A DNA stretch of 64,000 nucleotides from Cardinalis cardinalis. Lineage: Eukaryota > Chordata > Aves > Passeriformes > Cardinalidae. The translations under genes and the position numbers were made by a program. The notes beneath the pieces are model-generated. The model had not been told where the DNA came from, did no database searches, and saw only the letters and a program-made list of their open reading frames with translations. The stretch spans positions 7,805,034 through 7,869,033 of the forward strand of contig JACDOX010000007.1 in the NCBI GenBank assembly GCA_014549065.1, written 5' to 3'. This document shows, piece after piece, positions 23,846 through 36,729 of this stretch. Each line of letters opens with the position of its first letter. Position 1 is the stretch's first letter.

Positions 23846-23872
23846 TAGCCTCCTGATTACCTATTTGTCTTT

Positions 23873-24100
23873 TTTTTCTTTTTTTTTTTTTTTTTTTTTT
23901 TTGCCCCTTTAGCACTCTTCTCTTTTTCTGTCTTTGTCTTTATATCCCCTTCCCATTCTCTTTCTTACCTTCTTCTCTGGCAAACTTCTCTTTTGTCTAA
24001 TTTCTCTCATGCTCTTGTTCACTATCTTGCTTTATCACTATGTCTTTCTCTTTCTCTTGCTATCTCTGTCTCTTTCTGTATCTCCCCTGCCACACTTTTA
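23873..24100 (+). repeat. Long poly-T and pyrimidine-rich tract
   Basis: An almost uninterrupted T run at 23873-23902 leads into about 190 nt dominated by CT, CTTT and TCTCT words (TCTTTCTCTTTCTCTTGC near 24041). It lies just after the CR1 copy. Strand-asymmetric pyrimidine tracts can form triplexes and vary in length. Short hydrophobic frames across it (23934-24131, 23993-24241) are artefacts of the composition. Confidence 0.85.
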
Positions 24101-27100
24101 TATTATTTTCTTATTGGTTGCCACACAATGAATTTGGAATTTAAGCACTTTAACATTGATAAATATTATGGAAGAAAAAGAAAAAGTCTTAGTCTTAGAA
24201 GAGGTGCACCTATAAAATCAAAATTATGGATACCCAGATAATAGTGTCAACCCTACATTTATATTGGAAATCTAGCAAAACACTAGGGACACACTATTAG
24301 AGCTCCTGGTATGTAAACTAATGTTAAGTATTGTACGGTTGCAATTGTTTGAACTGAATACAGAATAAAATAGCGTGTTGTTTTTGTATAAAGAAATAAA
24401 AATATAGGAGAAATGACTGAACATTTGAGGCATGTACTGTGACCATTCAGCTAGGGTTTTCTTATTGGAAGATTTTATTTTGTGAACATTGATACCATCC
24501 TTTAATGTATTGACAATAATTTCACAGAAGAGGGACTTTAATGTTTTTGAATCAATGGAATTTATAAAGATACGATTCCCTTTGAAATTCCGTATTGACT
24601 TTTCTAGAAGTTTAGTCTGTATTTTATTGGGAACTGGGAGCAGTTGTGAAGATTGATTAATTTTGCTGTATCTGACACTACCCAGAAGAACTGTAACTGG
24701 CGGAAAGGTTGGCATTCATCTCAGCTAACTTAGATGTTCACAGCATAGACCTTGACTGAGTTGTCGAGACTTCCTTTAAGTCAGTTCTTTACAGGCACAC
24801 TTTATAAACCAGAAAGAGAGTTTAAACTACTACTTTCAATATAGGTATCTACAAGAGTCTAAAGGTAATGACCTCTGAGAATAAACTACATGTTGCGGGT
24901 GTTGAAAGTTTAGAGGAATGCAAGGGGTCACTGGAAAAATTGATAAACTAGAAATCCTTTGAGGATTCGTAAAAACATGGACACCACCTCTGGTTCAGGA
25001 AATCTCTAAAATGCAAGCTTTTGAGGACTGAGAGAGTACGGGGTCAATGCATCTTTAAAAATTTATTTTGTTTTCATGCCCCTCCTTATCCAGCCTCTTA
25101 ATACCATTGGCAGAGACAGGATAGTGTGTGTTGAGACGCACCTTTGCTTTCACTCTGTGCACAGACTCACGGTATGTCATTGCCATAGTAATAGACTGTA
25201 GTAAGGAGTTTTTTTACTGTAAAATTATCTTTCTGTGGGTTACAAGACTTTTCTGTTTGAAAATATCTATCAAAACTGTATTGAAAAAAACTATTGTGAT
25301 GGATCCTGAAACAAGAATGTCAATATATTTTAAAAGAAGTGGAGCAGCTTATTAACTATAGGCTCTTTCATTCCATCCACAAATTTCTAGAAGCAATACT
25401 TTATCAAAGGTAAAACTCTAGAAACTGAAGGAGACCAATCAGCTGGAAAATATTCTGAAAAACTTTGGGATGTTTAGGCACTTGAGAGCACCCTACCAAC
25501 TGCTGGCAAGTGGCCAATACACAATGGTATGGCATGAGCCGAAAAGAAATCTAGTTTCATCCATTGTTTAAAGGCTGGTTTCCTCTAAAAAAGTTTTTCT
25601 CCTCACTTGAAAAAAGCACTGTTTTACACAGTTATCTTCTCACTGGCATTACTCCCAGGAAAGGACTGCCAAATCTCATGAGGTGAACTCTGACTGATCT
25701 GTCTTGTTTGACATCCAGGACATAGCCTAGAAAGGAGAAATTATATGCTCCCATCTTGAAAAAGAGGAAAAAACTAAACTGGAAGGATTGTGCTTGAGAG
25801 GTCCAACAAATCCAATGTAGAATTAACTTATTGACTGTGAATGACTGTGATATGCTGCATGTAATGACTTCTCCAATTATTCCATTACACTGAAAGATAT
25901 GCGAGATGCTTTTCACTTCTTTTGTTAGAGAAATTATTTCAATAAATAATTAATTCCATTCTCTATAAGTAATTAAACATTATTTATTTATTCAAGAGAA
26001 AGTGAATCTTAGGGAGGTTGACTCAGTAGCTCTGTGGTCAAAGCATTCCTATTTTTCAGATGTGGACAATGGTACTACAAGTCCAAATAGTTCTATGACC
26101 CGTAACTAATTCCAGCCCACTTCCTCAGGAGAGGGAAGATACATGTGATAGAACACTCTTTTCTCTGGAGTAGTAAAAAAAAAAACAAAGCAAAATACCT
26201 TTACACATTCTGAATTTTATGGTACAGATTTTTTTTATTTGCTTAAGATAGCTTGATATGTGCCTTATTTAACTACGCTTCTGCTAGGAAAAATAGCTGT
26301 GCATATTTCATATTACTTCTTTTTAAAAGGTGTTATATGGCAACTTTTTTAAAATGTAATATTTAATTTGTATTTTTTCAGTATATTGTGAAAATATTAA
26401 GCTTCTGTAGTATGGATGAACAACTGAATAGAGTTAAATATTTCATCCATTCTTTCCCCCAACAAATAAATTTCCTGTTTTGATTAAAGACAGCTTGATA
26501 TAAATGATATGTACTTTACCATATTGGAATAAGAGTACCTTGTACACACATTTCCTTGCTTTGCACATCTATTGATCAGAGTGACAGACACTATGAGGTC
26601 AAAATTTCTTATTATACTTAGCCTCATCTTATCTGGGTAAAAGGAGAGTGGTAGATTAATTACAAAGGCAGTATTTTAGTGTCTTATTTTCTCTGAGCAA
26701 TCAGTGGTTTGGATGTGTTTTATGGTCTTATAGATTGAAATATGGGACTGTGTGGTTTTCAGAGCTCTTCAGAATTTTAGATTCTGCTGTGATGACCCTT
26801 CATCATCAGGTTTTAAAGATCTCCTCTTTATATCTCATATGTCCTTTTAGGCAACTATGCATTCTTTATTACATTCATCACATAAGTAAAAAGAAAGTTG
26901 CAGAAATCAAGTAACTGTTCCTTACATTATTTCAGACTAACATAACCAATAAAACTATTAATCAAATTTTGATTTTGGTATAGAATTAAACCTGAAGAAT
27001 CCTAGGATTTTTAAATTGATAACTTAATAGGAAAGGCTGAAAGGCTTTTAGTTGTTCCTTCTTTCCCTCTCTAAAAGTTTGACTAGTCTTTTTAAAACCC

Positions 27101-27506
27101 AAGTTGTCAGTTCCTTTCTTTTCTTTTGATGTTGTAGAGGAAATTGCAAACAAGAAAGACCCTTTCTGGGAAAAATAAAAATGAACACCTATGTAAAATA
27201 CAGAATTTTGAAATGTATGAGAACTTTTATACATAATCACAAATTTCAGAGAACCCTGCGGGCAAGATAAGGCTTTAAAACATGAAAATGTGGCCAAATT
27301 TTAAAATTTCTATAGCTCTCAATTTTTATTGACANGCAAGGACCTATAAATATAGTTATTTGGGTCATGGAGGACTTTGCCGGTAACACACTATTTCAGT
27401 TTTCAAATGGAATTTGGAAGAAGATTTCATAAACATAATTTACATCTAAATACAAGGTTTGCTTCCAGAAAGATGAATGATGGTTTCTGGGAAGATCGAA
27501 ATTAAA
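24101..27506. other. AT-rich unique noncoding DNA
   Basis: No gene or dispersed repeat was recognised. A 147-codon minus frame at 24272-24715 is rich in Ser, Asn, Lys and Ile, with no recognisable domain and no splice context, as expected for a long chance frame in AT-rich DNA. Frames at 25632-25916 and 26986-27297 are similar. Confidence 0.6.
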
Positions 27507-27532
27507 AATCAATCAATCAAACAAACAAACCC
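27507..27532 (+). repeat. Microsatellite (AATC)n/(AAAC)n
   Basis: AATCAATCAATCAA is followed directly by ACAAACAAACAAAC. This is a short compound tetranucleotide repeat. Confidence 0.9.
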
Positions 27533-29489
27533 AAACTAAAGAACTCCAAACCCCAAGTCCTTCAGATACTGTGCTGACACTACTACTTGGCTAGAGAATA
27601 TACCAGAATAAGACAAAGATCTATGAGGAATGCAAACTTTTTATTTCAGCAAATATGATGAGTAATGCTCTAGCAAAATTTCTGAGCAATTGGATCTAAC
27701 CATTTCCTCAAACAATCTTTCAGGGTAACATCTCATGGGTATTACTCTGTCTCAAAAAAACCTTCCAAACCAAAATACTTTACATTTACAAGTAATCATA
27801 TCAGCTGTTACAGAAATGCAAAATGGTGAGTGTGAAGTGGCTTTCCTCAACAGCACCTATCTATTCAGAAGAACTTCAGCCAGGATATTTAGCATTATGA
27901 TATCTAAAAGCATTTTTATCCTACCTATTTGCCTTTGGGTAAATAATAACTAATCAGAGCACAGTATGTGGATGTGCTGGCTTTATTCTCAAGGATGGAT
28001 CATGGCAAAGACTGACTTTGGGTGAGGTCTTATTAGCACATCAAGATGTCCTCTAGAAAAATAAAAATATTGCATTGTCATGAATGGATGATCAAATCAT
28101 TTTACACAGATCATTATAGATAGCAAGAATGCTGTAGGTTATGCACATAAAGTTCTTTGGTGTTTTGAGTGTTAGGTGGAAGAATATTTGGTAAAAGGCA
28201 GGAAGCAAATGAAGGATCTGTTCTATCATAGCTTCAAAGAACAAAACTCTTGAAATGCCTTTGCAAAAAATCTGTATCTATATAAATTAATATGTCATGA
28301 AGTTTATAAAATCACTGCAACTTGAGAACCCTCACAAAAATGACCTTAAATTGGAACCACAGATTCTACTATGGAAGTAGATTATTGAAGGAGAGAGAAA
28401 TACAGTTTTCAGCGTTTCCAGATGCTCAAATATTCTAAATTTAAAACACGATGGAATTATCACTCAACTACAATATTATCCTGACCCAGCAGTTCTTTTC
28501 TGTATCTATCACTCTACTAAAAGAAGCATTTCATCAGGATAATTACAGAGCTGGACTTCAATATGTCTTTTTTTCTTCTGCNATGATTTATTTGGAAAGT
28601 ATTGTATTTGACATTATTAAGAATAGAATCCTGCTTTGCACCTTAAACTGAAAACTAAGACCCATTTTGTGCAAAAATTTAGGCAGGTGTCCATTTTTGT
28701 GCATTATGAATATCTCTTGGCAGAATTCAAGACTTCAATGCTCTGTTTACTTTTTTGTTGTTGTTGTACACAAAACTTTTCACTTTGCTGTACAGTTGAT
28801 CTTCTTTCATACAAATATTCAAACCTATTAAGAAAGTATGTCCTCTATCAGATTTCCTTAAGCTCTTCTCTTTATGTCATGTTTCCTCTGTTACAGTGGA
28901 TGCTCTACAGAATTGTAGTTGGTTTACTCTGCAACTTGATTTGATATATAAAGTTGAATGTGCACTACATTTACTACATATCATGAAAAAAAAGACTGCT
29001 TTTTTAGACCATGTAGCATTCAATTGGTTTTTATAAACTGCCACACATCATCACACTAAATTTTTACCCTATGCAGTGAGATTTATACCTACTATCACAG
29101 GGACTGGAAGCAGCTCGTCATGACTGGTCTGCACTCACTGTGTTCCTCCCACTCTCTATTCTATGGCTGTGGGTGGTATGTAATCAACATTGAGGATCAC
29201 GCAGGCAGCAGAAGTGGACACATTATAGCAGACCTCTGTAAAGTGCCATTGCAGAAGGCTTGTAAAACGGAGGAAATCTCACTACATAGTAAAGGAATGC
29301 TGCTTTTCAGTCTTATTTGGGGATTTTTTTGCGTAGTACTTTTTGATGGATCCTCTTACTCAAAATCCATCAACCCATCTGACACCACTGCAATCTGTGA
29401 AGTGTTAAACTCTTAACCTCATCCTTTTGGAAGATGACTTAAAATAGGTAAAAGGATGTGTGTTTTGTGGAGAAGGGGGATATATATTA
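27533..29489. other. AT-rich unique noncoding DNA
   Basis: No gene or transposon was recognised. Frames at 28636-28944 and 29120-29416 (about 100 codons each) show no domain. The second begins in moderately GC-rich sequence (CTCACTGTGTTCCTCCCACTC), but no splice sites bound it clearly. Confidence 0.6.
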
Positions 29490-29860
29490 AAAAAATAAAT
29501 AATGGCGTGATAGGGATAAGGGGCAAGGGGGGGAGCTGATGGTTTAAATCTCCATGGGCCTCAGAATCGAGCCTGTTTCAGTCAGATTGTGGCCCTGCTA
29601 ACAAATCCAATAGCAGCTAATCTGATCATCTGCTCTCCAGTTTTCATGCTGTGTTTTCTTCAGAGTTCCTTCTCCTAGTTCCAGTCTGTGACAGTGTGAT
29701 AAGACACAAGAAATTTAGTCATCATTGCTGCTGTAAAGGAGCTCAGAGAAGGGATTATGATATTCCATAACCCTTACATTAGACACGGACAGGGGCAGCC
29801 ACTGCTGTGATTACAGGCCTGAACACTGCTGTTATTTTTCCCACCTCCCTCCCACTACTC
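29490..29860. promoter_or_regulatory. Candidate conserved noncoding element (unverified)
   Basis: This is a less AT-rich, non-repetitive block with AATAATGGCGTGATAGGGAT, CAGCTAATCTGATCATCTGC, TGTGATAAGACAC (GATA-like) and CCATAACCCTTACATTAGAC. It ends at a T/A-rich simple stretch (29860-29908). Composition suggests regulatory DNA; there is no comparative evidence. Confidence 0.25.
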
Positions 29861-32800
29861 ATTTAATTATTTATTTTTATTTTATTTTTTATTTCTATTT
29901 TTTCAAGAAAGCTTTAAAGATTAGCTGAGAAATAGTCACTATCACAATCATTATCCTAAATCTCGTGAAGAACTCAGAAGTTGGGCAGCTCAGAAGGTTG
30001 TTACACTTCTAACTAGCAAGATAGCTCTCAACCAAGTTATCAAAAACACTCATCCACTGTTCAGTCATTATTAGGGAATTCAAACAGTGTAAGCTGAACA
30101 AATCAATGTGGAATACAGAGAGGATGCCACAGGGAGCACTGATTTCGGAAAAAATATAGTATGCTGCTGAGGCAAGTCAGAGATTAGTTTGCCTTTCCTC
30201 TGTTCTGCACATGGCAATATTTATGATGAATATATTTGTAGTACCTCTTGCTTCTGGGTATCAAGTAGGTTTGTNGTGATGTCTCTGAACTAATAATTAT
30301 ATTTGCGTTAATTGACATTCCTGCACCAAATCTCTTTATGCCATCTGTGGCTCTTATCCCCACAAAGAAGTGTCTTCCTGAAAAACAACAAAGTCACAAA
30401 TTAAAATAATGGTTGAAGATAGAAGCTGGATTTCTCAGTCTCAGAAGGTAATAAAATGATTTGGAAAGAATCTGTTCTGTTATTTGTTTGGTTTAAAGGG
30501 AAGAAGTAAGAGAGCTTTTAAAATGGTTTATGCTGTTGGATAAAGACTGCCTCTTGCATTCCAAAAGGACCCCTTGTCATTGGTGTCGTGACTAATTTTG
30601 CAGCATTACTAAAAGGAAAGGTACTGCATGGAAATGTACACCATATGCCTGAGCCCAAAGAAATAGAGTGAGTGAAGCACTGGGCAGAAACACAGAATTC
30701 AGCTGGGATGTTCTATGTCTTTACACACATGTGGTGTGCAGTGCTGCCCTGCCTTGCTCTGCTCTGCTTGGAGAGCCCAGGCTGACCCAGAAGCAGACTC
30801 AGTAGCTGCTTCTGAGATCATAAAAGAAAATTTCTTTGCAGATGAACCATCTGACAGGACCTGCCTGGTCACTACTCAACTGTGAGGAAGGAGGAAAGGT
30901 TTTAATCACAGCAGTAAAAGGAAGATCTGCAGATCTCTGTGGCTCCACTCAGGATCGAAAGAGATGCTTGCTGTGAGCACTGGGCCTCACTTATATACCT
31001 ATAATTCTGGTTATATTTGACTTTTGCCTCCAAGTGAAGGGCAAACCTGAGAGCTCTGAGAGCAGTGGAGATTGCTGCCCTGCTGTGTGGTGAGAGATTT
31101 TTTGAGCTTTTCAGATGGGATTTTGACTCTATTTTTAAAGCAATAGCAATCTACCATACACAAAGCCTAAGACTTCAACTCCTGGACCAGATCAGAGGAA
31201 AATGTGTTTAAGTGTTATATACTAAAAATACAGCAATGTAAATATCATGTTAAAACTTTATGTTTGAATATCTGTAAGCAAAGAAAAGAGAGGAACTTTG
31301 AGGGACATATAATCATCAGTAATTCCTACTAACAGATTTAGTTTAAAATTTCATCAAAGTATTCCAAATATGGTTTGCTATATTTGATGCTATTTATAAT
31401 GGTTTCTGTATGCATTAATTTTCTTTTTAATTGGAAGACTTGTGTGGTACTATCTCTTTGAAAGTTGACTGGGAACTACTAATTCTGACTTATCAAAGTT
31501 TTGCATTCAGTTAATATAGGGTTTAACTCAGCAGTGTTTTCTGGAATCAGTTATTGCTTTCTTTAAGCAAAATTTCTGTGTATCCTTTCACAGAAGATTT
31601 TTTCTAAGACACAGAAAGAGCAAAGGTAACTCAGATGCATACATGGCATTGCTTTAACCTAGCCTGTTCCTTGACAAATACAGCTAGATTTCTGTGGCCT
31701 TTTTACAGAGAATATTGAAAAGATTAAATATTATCACAGAATAAAAATGCCCTAGTAAAACTAAGCTGTGAAAGAAAAACTATGCAACCTCTTATAAAAA
31801 ATTCATAAAAACTGGCAGATGTCTAAGACTGATGGCAAAATTCCCTATTAATTTATGATATTTTTTATTAGGAGATTCAGCAGGCCTTGTGTTCAGAGAT
31901 GACAAGATAAACAATGATAGTTTTTGCTAAGCAGGCAAGCAATCATTCTGAGAAAAAGGAAAAAAATAAACAGAAAATCCACCCCCAGCATGTTCCTCTT
32001 CTGTATTTTGAACTTCTGTGTTGAAGCTGATTGCCTTGAGTATGCCTTAGACATTTTAATTTGATCAAAACCTTTTGACATTTCTTTAACATATTTTCCT
32101 GTATTATCCCTGCCATCTCAGGTATTGCTAACATTCACAATCAAAGTGATCCAGCACAATGGAGTAACACTCAACCAATTACACTACCCCATTAGGATGA
32201 AGGCTAACTTATATTTTTGTTTGCTTGTGTTTGATATTTTGCTCTCCTCTAGTTAAGTGAACATTTATTACAGGGCAACATATACAGAATAGATTTTGAT
32301 ATGGAGAAGCCTCACCTGTCCTTGATCTAATCAAATTGGGAACTCAGACTGACAAAGGTCAAGGTTGCCAACTACTTCCTGTTTCCTTTAAAATGAAAAG
32401 AAACATTAAAAGATCCCAAACTTTTAAGCCATCACCATGGGGATTTTAGAAGATGATTGAGGCTGAAACAAAGCTTACCCTTTTGCTTCTGGGTATCAGG
32501 AAGGACTTTAATGGTATCATGACATTGATCATTGAATTCAAGGTCACAGTCATGTCAGTGTTAATGAATTCCAAGTATGATTTTAGAAGATATTAGTACA
32601 CAGAACACTGGAAGCCAAGCATATTATAAATGCTTTTAGACATTATTTATAACAATCCAGATTAAAGCTTTATGTTGTCCACCTATGATAAATTTAGGCA
32701 ATTTTTTCTTTTGTGTCATGTGAATCAACATGAAAAAAACAGCAACCTTAATTTCTACATAGATTTTCTTTATTCATTACTGCTTTAAAGAAATGGTATA

Positions 32801-34173
32801 AATCTCTTGAAATTAGGGTTGCAAATTTCTGAAGAATTTATCTAATCCTGACTAAGTAAAATATTGATAACACTGTGTTCTAAAATGATTTTCTGTCTTT
32901 GCTGATTTTCTTAGTATGTAGTCAGTTCACATTTTCTTGTGATTTGCACATATTCAAAGTCAGATGAAATTAGGACAGAGCTGTCTCAGTGAAGCCCACA
33001 GTGACACAGATCTCCCCAGCTGCAGGAATCTGCAGTTGTGACTGCCTGTTTTCTCTGTCCACTATAAATATTTCAGTAGGTCACAAAAGAAGCCAGCTAC
33101 ACAAATCACAATTAAAATGTATTGAAGTTAGCTCGCTTTCTNTTTGCGTAGCATAAACCAATACTTCTTTAAAATTCATTGCTATGATGTATTACAGGCA
33201 TTTTAGGTATTTAAAGAACATAATTTTCAAAAGGCTTTATCAAAGGGATTTTCTTAATATTTTTTTAGTTATGAATGAACTACCANTAAAAATTGAAAAT
33301 GCTGCAAACTTTAGTGAGATTTGTATTCCCACTCAGAATCTGTTCATATTTCTAGAATATGTTTCTACCTGTATTAAATCAAACAATTCTCACATATTGC
33401 TGTACAAGTGAGCTATGCTCTTCAAGATCTGGGAATCAGACTGTTAGTGGTACTTTAAGGGATGTTCTGTATCAAAAATGGAGGAAGTACTGGATCTGAC
33501 ACAAGACTGAATTCTGGTTTTTGAAACAATGGTAGGCAGGGACCAAGTCAGAGTGATAGCAGACAATTCCCTGGGCTTCTGGAGATCATTGCAAAATTTC
33601 AGAGTTTCTGACAGTCCCTGTGCAGTCCTACTAGAAGATAACAATCTAGAAAGGGTAGAGAGAAGCAAAAAAAATTAAACGTCTCGTTTGAAAATAAGCT
33701 CTAGAGACGTATTTTCTACTGAATTCTATCAGATACAATTTGAGTGATGAAACATTCCCAGCAACAGCAGTCAGATCAGCGCTAACCAAAGCCAAGTGAT
33801 GACACTGTATTTGCTATCCAATTTAGGTTAGAGTTGGCCAAAAATTAGACATATCATGGTGCTAAAATACTTTAGTTGAAAAGAAATTAATAAACTCTAA
33901 TTATTCCATGCAATTCTTAGACCCTTTCAACAATTTTCTACTATTTTCTACTATGCTCTGGCAAATGCTTATCAGAAAATTTATTTTTCTACAAACTGGA
34001 CACAGCCAGGTTCTGTCTGATTACTAGACTGGCCCCTTAGAGCTGTGGAACCTTCTATATTTGTGAATACTCTGTAGAACTATGAGAAGATAAGCACTTG
34101 TATTTGCACTATCTGTTAATAAACTACCCAGCATTTCCATGCAATTTTTTGAAATTATAAAATCAAACAAAAA
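29861..34173. other. Unique noncoding DNA
   Basis: About 4.3 kb with no recognised gene or dispersed repeat. It opens with the T-rich stretch at 29861-29908. A pentamer-like run of CTGCC/TTGCT/CTGCT words lies near 30740-30772. Frames at 31893-32081, 33184-33411 and 33444-33668 are short and featureless. Confidence 0.6.
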
Positions 34174-34540
34174 AATCATAGAATGTTTTGAGTTGGAATA
34201 ACATTTTATGGCCATCTAGTCTAACTCACTGGCCATGGGACACCTTCTAATAGACCAGGTTACTCAGAGCCCTATCCAACCTGACTTCAAATACCTCAAA
34301 TAATAAGGCATTCACATATTTTCTGGGCAATCTGATCCAGTGTCTCACTACCTTCATAATAAGAAAAATTGTTGCTTATGTCCAGTCTACTCTCTTGCAG
34401 TTTAAAATTATTTCCCTGATTTTTTTCTGATCTTGGAAGAAAGCAGGCTTTGGTAAAAAGTCTCTCTCAATCTTACATGTGTACTTTATACTTTGGACTG
34501 TAGCAATATGGTCTTCCTGGAGCCTTCTATTCTCCAGAAA
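34174..34540 (-). mobile_element. CR1 LINE, 5'-truncated and decayed copy
   Basis: ATCATAGAATGTTTTGAGTTGGAAT, CACTGGCCATGGGACACC and AGACCAGGTTACTCAGAGCC start the match. CTATCCAACCTGACTTCAAA, TGGGCAATCTGATCCAGTGTCTCACTACC and finally GGAGCCTTCTATTCTCCAG follow the reverse complement of a CR1 3' region in order. Many substitutions and small deletions show that it is older than the copy at 9.9 kb. It belongs to the same broad subfamily as the copy at 23.3 kb. Confidence 0.9.
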
Positions 34541-35779
34541 ATAAAAATAAAATAATAATAAAAAAGTAGTGTTCTCTGTATCCTCTGGATAGGAACCTAA
34601 TTAATTGATTTGGAGGACCAAAATTAATGGAGTAATTTACCTTCACCACTATCTGGTAACTTACTGTAAGGTGCTCAGTTGAGCTGGCAGTGCTCAGAAA
34701 GCAAGACAGGAGACTGGATGTAGTCTGCAATTCTTGGAGCACGTCTAAGTCATGGAAATAACAGTCAGTCATCACAAACTTCCTGAACATAGCATCTTTT
34801 GTTGCAGCATCCCTCTGCCTGTATTTTCAGAGGCATAAAATTATCATACAAGCTCTTCCTTTAGTGAAACATTTCTAAAATAATTTGAGAATGACTTGTA
34901 AAAATAGTTTAATGATAAGGAACAGTTCACATTACCATTAGATAGAATAAATTTGACCAGTAATAAAGCAAACTTAGGTGTGTTCATATTTGGTAAAATT
35001 TCTAAACCAGAAAGACCTTGAATCTGTGCCNTGCACTAAGGAAATGTATGGCAATTCTTATTGAGTTACATTATTAATGAATTTCCGTGCACCGATAAAG
35101 TATATTATTTTTTAAAAAATATGAATATACTTTCTTTATTATTCTATACTACTAGAATAATAGATGACAGGTAGTAGATGATAAGCCCTGATATAGGGTG
35201 ATATTCATATAAGGAACCAAATCTCTTGAACAGGCTGTTTGATTGCTGTCCTGTGGCAAAAGGACCCTTCATTACAAGGGTTCCTACAGCAGCATCTTTA
35301 GCCGGATTGGCAGAGCACCTCAAATTATTGTTTTTAATCAACTGGCTACAATCTTAAATGTGCTTATAGTTTTAACTACATAACAGAATATGCGTTAAAT
35401 ATCTTAACTGCGTGGGTAGGACTGTTGTAGATGCTGTTCATACAACAATAGCTTTCATTGAAGATTTAGTTTCTAGTATCTTATCTGTGTACAATTTGAT
35501 TACTTCTGCGGCAAAAATCACAGAGAGAAGCTTTTGAGACATTCCGCTCACACCAATAATCAACACATTTAAGTGCTGTAATTAGATGTGAAACAGCAAG
35601 AGCTGCCTTGAGGAATTTTGAGAATGACCAAAAATTACCACCTGGGTTTCTGTAACAACAGAATAATTAATTACAAATGTTCTACCTATCACCTAGTTTC
35701 AAACAGATCCCAAGTCAAAACCCAGTATGTTATCTCAATTATACATGTGACTGATTAACGACTGAAGTGAACTGAGAAG
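34541..35779. other. Unique noncoding DNA
   Basis: No gene or transposon was recognised up to the left target-site duplication of LTR A. A few CpGs survive in 35380-35560 (ATGCGTTAA, CTGCGTGGG, TTCCGCTC), but no clear motif cluster is seen. Confidence 0.6.
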
Positions 35780-35785
35780 GCATAC
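35780..35785. repeat. Target-site duplication of LTR A, left copy
   Basis: GCATAC directly abuts the LTR end and is matched exactly at 36462-36467. Confidence 0.9.
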
Positions 35786-36461
35786 TGCAGTCGTTCGGCT
35801 AGAGACAGAGATTTGTCCTGGCTAGTCGGCCAGCAACCGCTAGCAGCACAGGGGGGCACTTGTCCCCATAGCAGCGCTTTGGGATAGCGCCTCAGGCAAG
35901 CGTCCAGTGACATCATTGACGACGCTGCCAGGTGCAGGGCGAAGCCAAAGGAAGGCTGCGGACGACGGGAAATAAAGAGCGCTCTCCAACTGGGGCAAGT
36001 CCAGATTTTCACTAAAGCACCAGCAAAGCCAGCAACCGAAGAGGGCGAGGGAGGGATACATGAACTTATCAAGGGAGTAGGAGATAGGGGTGGAACCAAC
36101 TTAGGAACAAATGGGAATCCAGGGGGGAGTGGGGTACATAGGATTGACATACAGGGAGGACCAATGAAAACAACTTGAAGGAGGGGCCCTGGCCCCTGAA
36201 CCAATCACTCCAAGCCCTTGACTGAAGTTTCTGGAGAAANGGGTGGTAGCAGGGAGTGACTNGCAGGATACTGGGGAGGGGTTGAGGAAAGGATACATTT
36301 GTAACTAAGGTAACCGGGGTAACTGGGGAGGGGTTTAGCTGACTGATGGATAACAGTAAGGGGAGGGNGAACCAGGGCAGAACCTTTTGTAACGTAGGGG
36401 AAACAGAACAGACCAACTTAGGCAGGGGAGAACAGAACAATATAACAAACACAACACAACA
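35786..36461 (-). mobile_element. Solo LTR A of an endogenous retrovirus (676 bp)
   Basis: Read on the minus strand, the element begins TGTTGTGTTGTGTTTGTT and ends CGACTGCA, the TG...CA form of an LTR. It is flanked by a perfect 6-bp direct repeat, GCATAC. It aligns along its length with LTR B at 60.9-61.6 kb. Shared words in order include CCCTGCCTAxGTTGG, GGTTCTGCCCTGGTTC, GTCACTCC, GGAGTGATTGG, GGGCCCCTCC, ATGTACCCCACTCC and GAGCGCTCT. The TATA-like and poly-A sites that survive in LTR B have decayed here (TTGATAAG and AGTGAAA). No internal gag, pol or env sequence adjoins it, so it is a recombined solo LTR. A 6-bp duplication suits class II (ERVK-like or alpharetrovirus-like) elements, but the family name is unknown to me. 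The 149- and 134-codon frames inside it are not genes. Confidence 0.92.
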
Positions 36462-36467
36462 GCATAC
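36462..36467. repeat. Target-site duplication of LTR A, right copy
   Basis: GCATAC directly abuts the TG end of the LTR (minus strand) and matches 35780-35785. Confidence 0.9.
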
Positions 36468-36529
36468 AAGCACAAAAGCCCTGATGCCTACCTACACCCA
36501 AATCATAACTAAAGAATGAACTTTATTTT

Positions 36530-36729
36530 AGGGAAAAATTCTTTACTATGGTGAGGCACTGAAGCATGTTGCCCAGAGAAGCTTTGGACGCTACGCTCTG
36601 GAAGTGTTCAGGGCCAGGTTGGATGGGGCAGCCTGGGATAATGGAAGGTGTTCCTGCTCATAGCAAGGGGATTAGAACAAGATGATCTCTAAGACCTCTA
36701 CCAACCCAGACATTCATGTCATTCTATGG
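36530..36729 (+). mobile_element. CR1 LINE 3'-end fragment (about 0.2 kb)
   Basis: ATTCTTTACTATGGTGAGGCACTG, TTGCCCAGAGAAGCTTTGGA, GGAAGTGTTCAGGGCCAGGTTGGATGGGGC, GGAAGGTGTTCCTGCTCATAGCAAGGGG and GATGATCTCTAAGACCTC follow CR1 3' sequence on the plus strand, ending ATTCTATGG. It lies 62 bp to the right of the LTR A duplication and is a separate, 5'-truncated insertion. Confidence 0.92.

Noticed and set aside
23934..24241. Hydrophobic Leu/Ser-rich frames as membrane peptides
   Set aside because: They are translations of the CT-rich simple tract, which gives Leu, Ser and Phe in any frame.
24272..24715. 147-codon minus-strand frame
   Set aside because: The composition is Ser/Asn/Lys/Ile-rich as expected from AT-rich DNA, with no recognisable domain.
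30248..32497. 16-bp word TTGCTTCTGGGTATCA shared at about 30248 and 32482
   Set aside because: Similarity does not extend beyond the word, and one such match is near chance expectation in 64 kb.
35755..36473. Proline-rich frames of 149 and 134 codons
   Set aside because: They lie inside solo LTR A, which is noncoding; the Pro/Leu richness reflects its C-rich U3 sequence.
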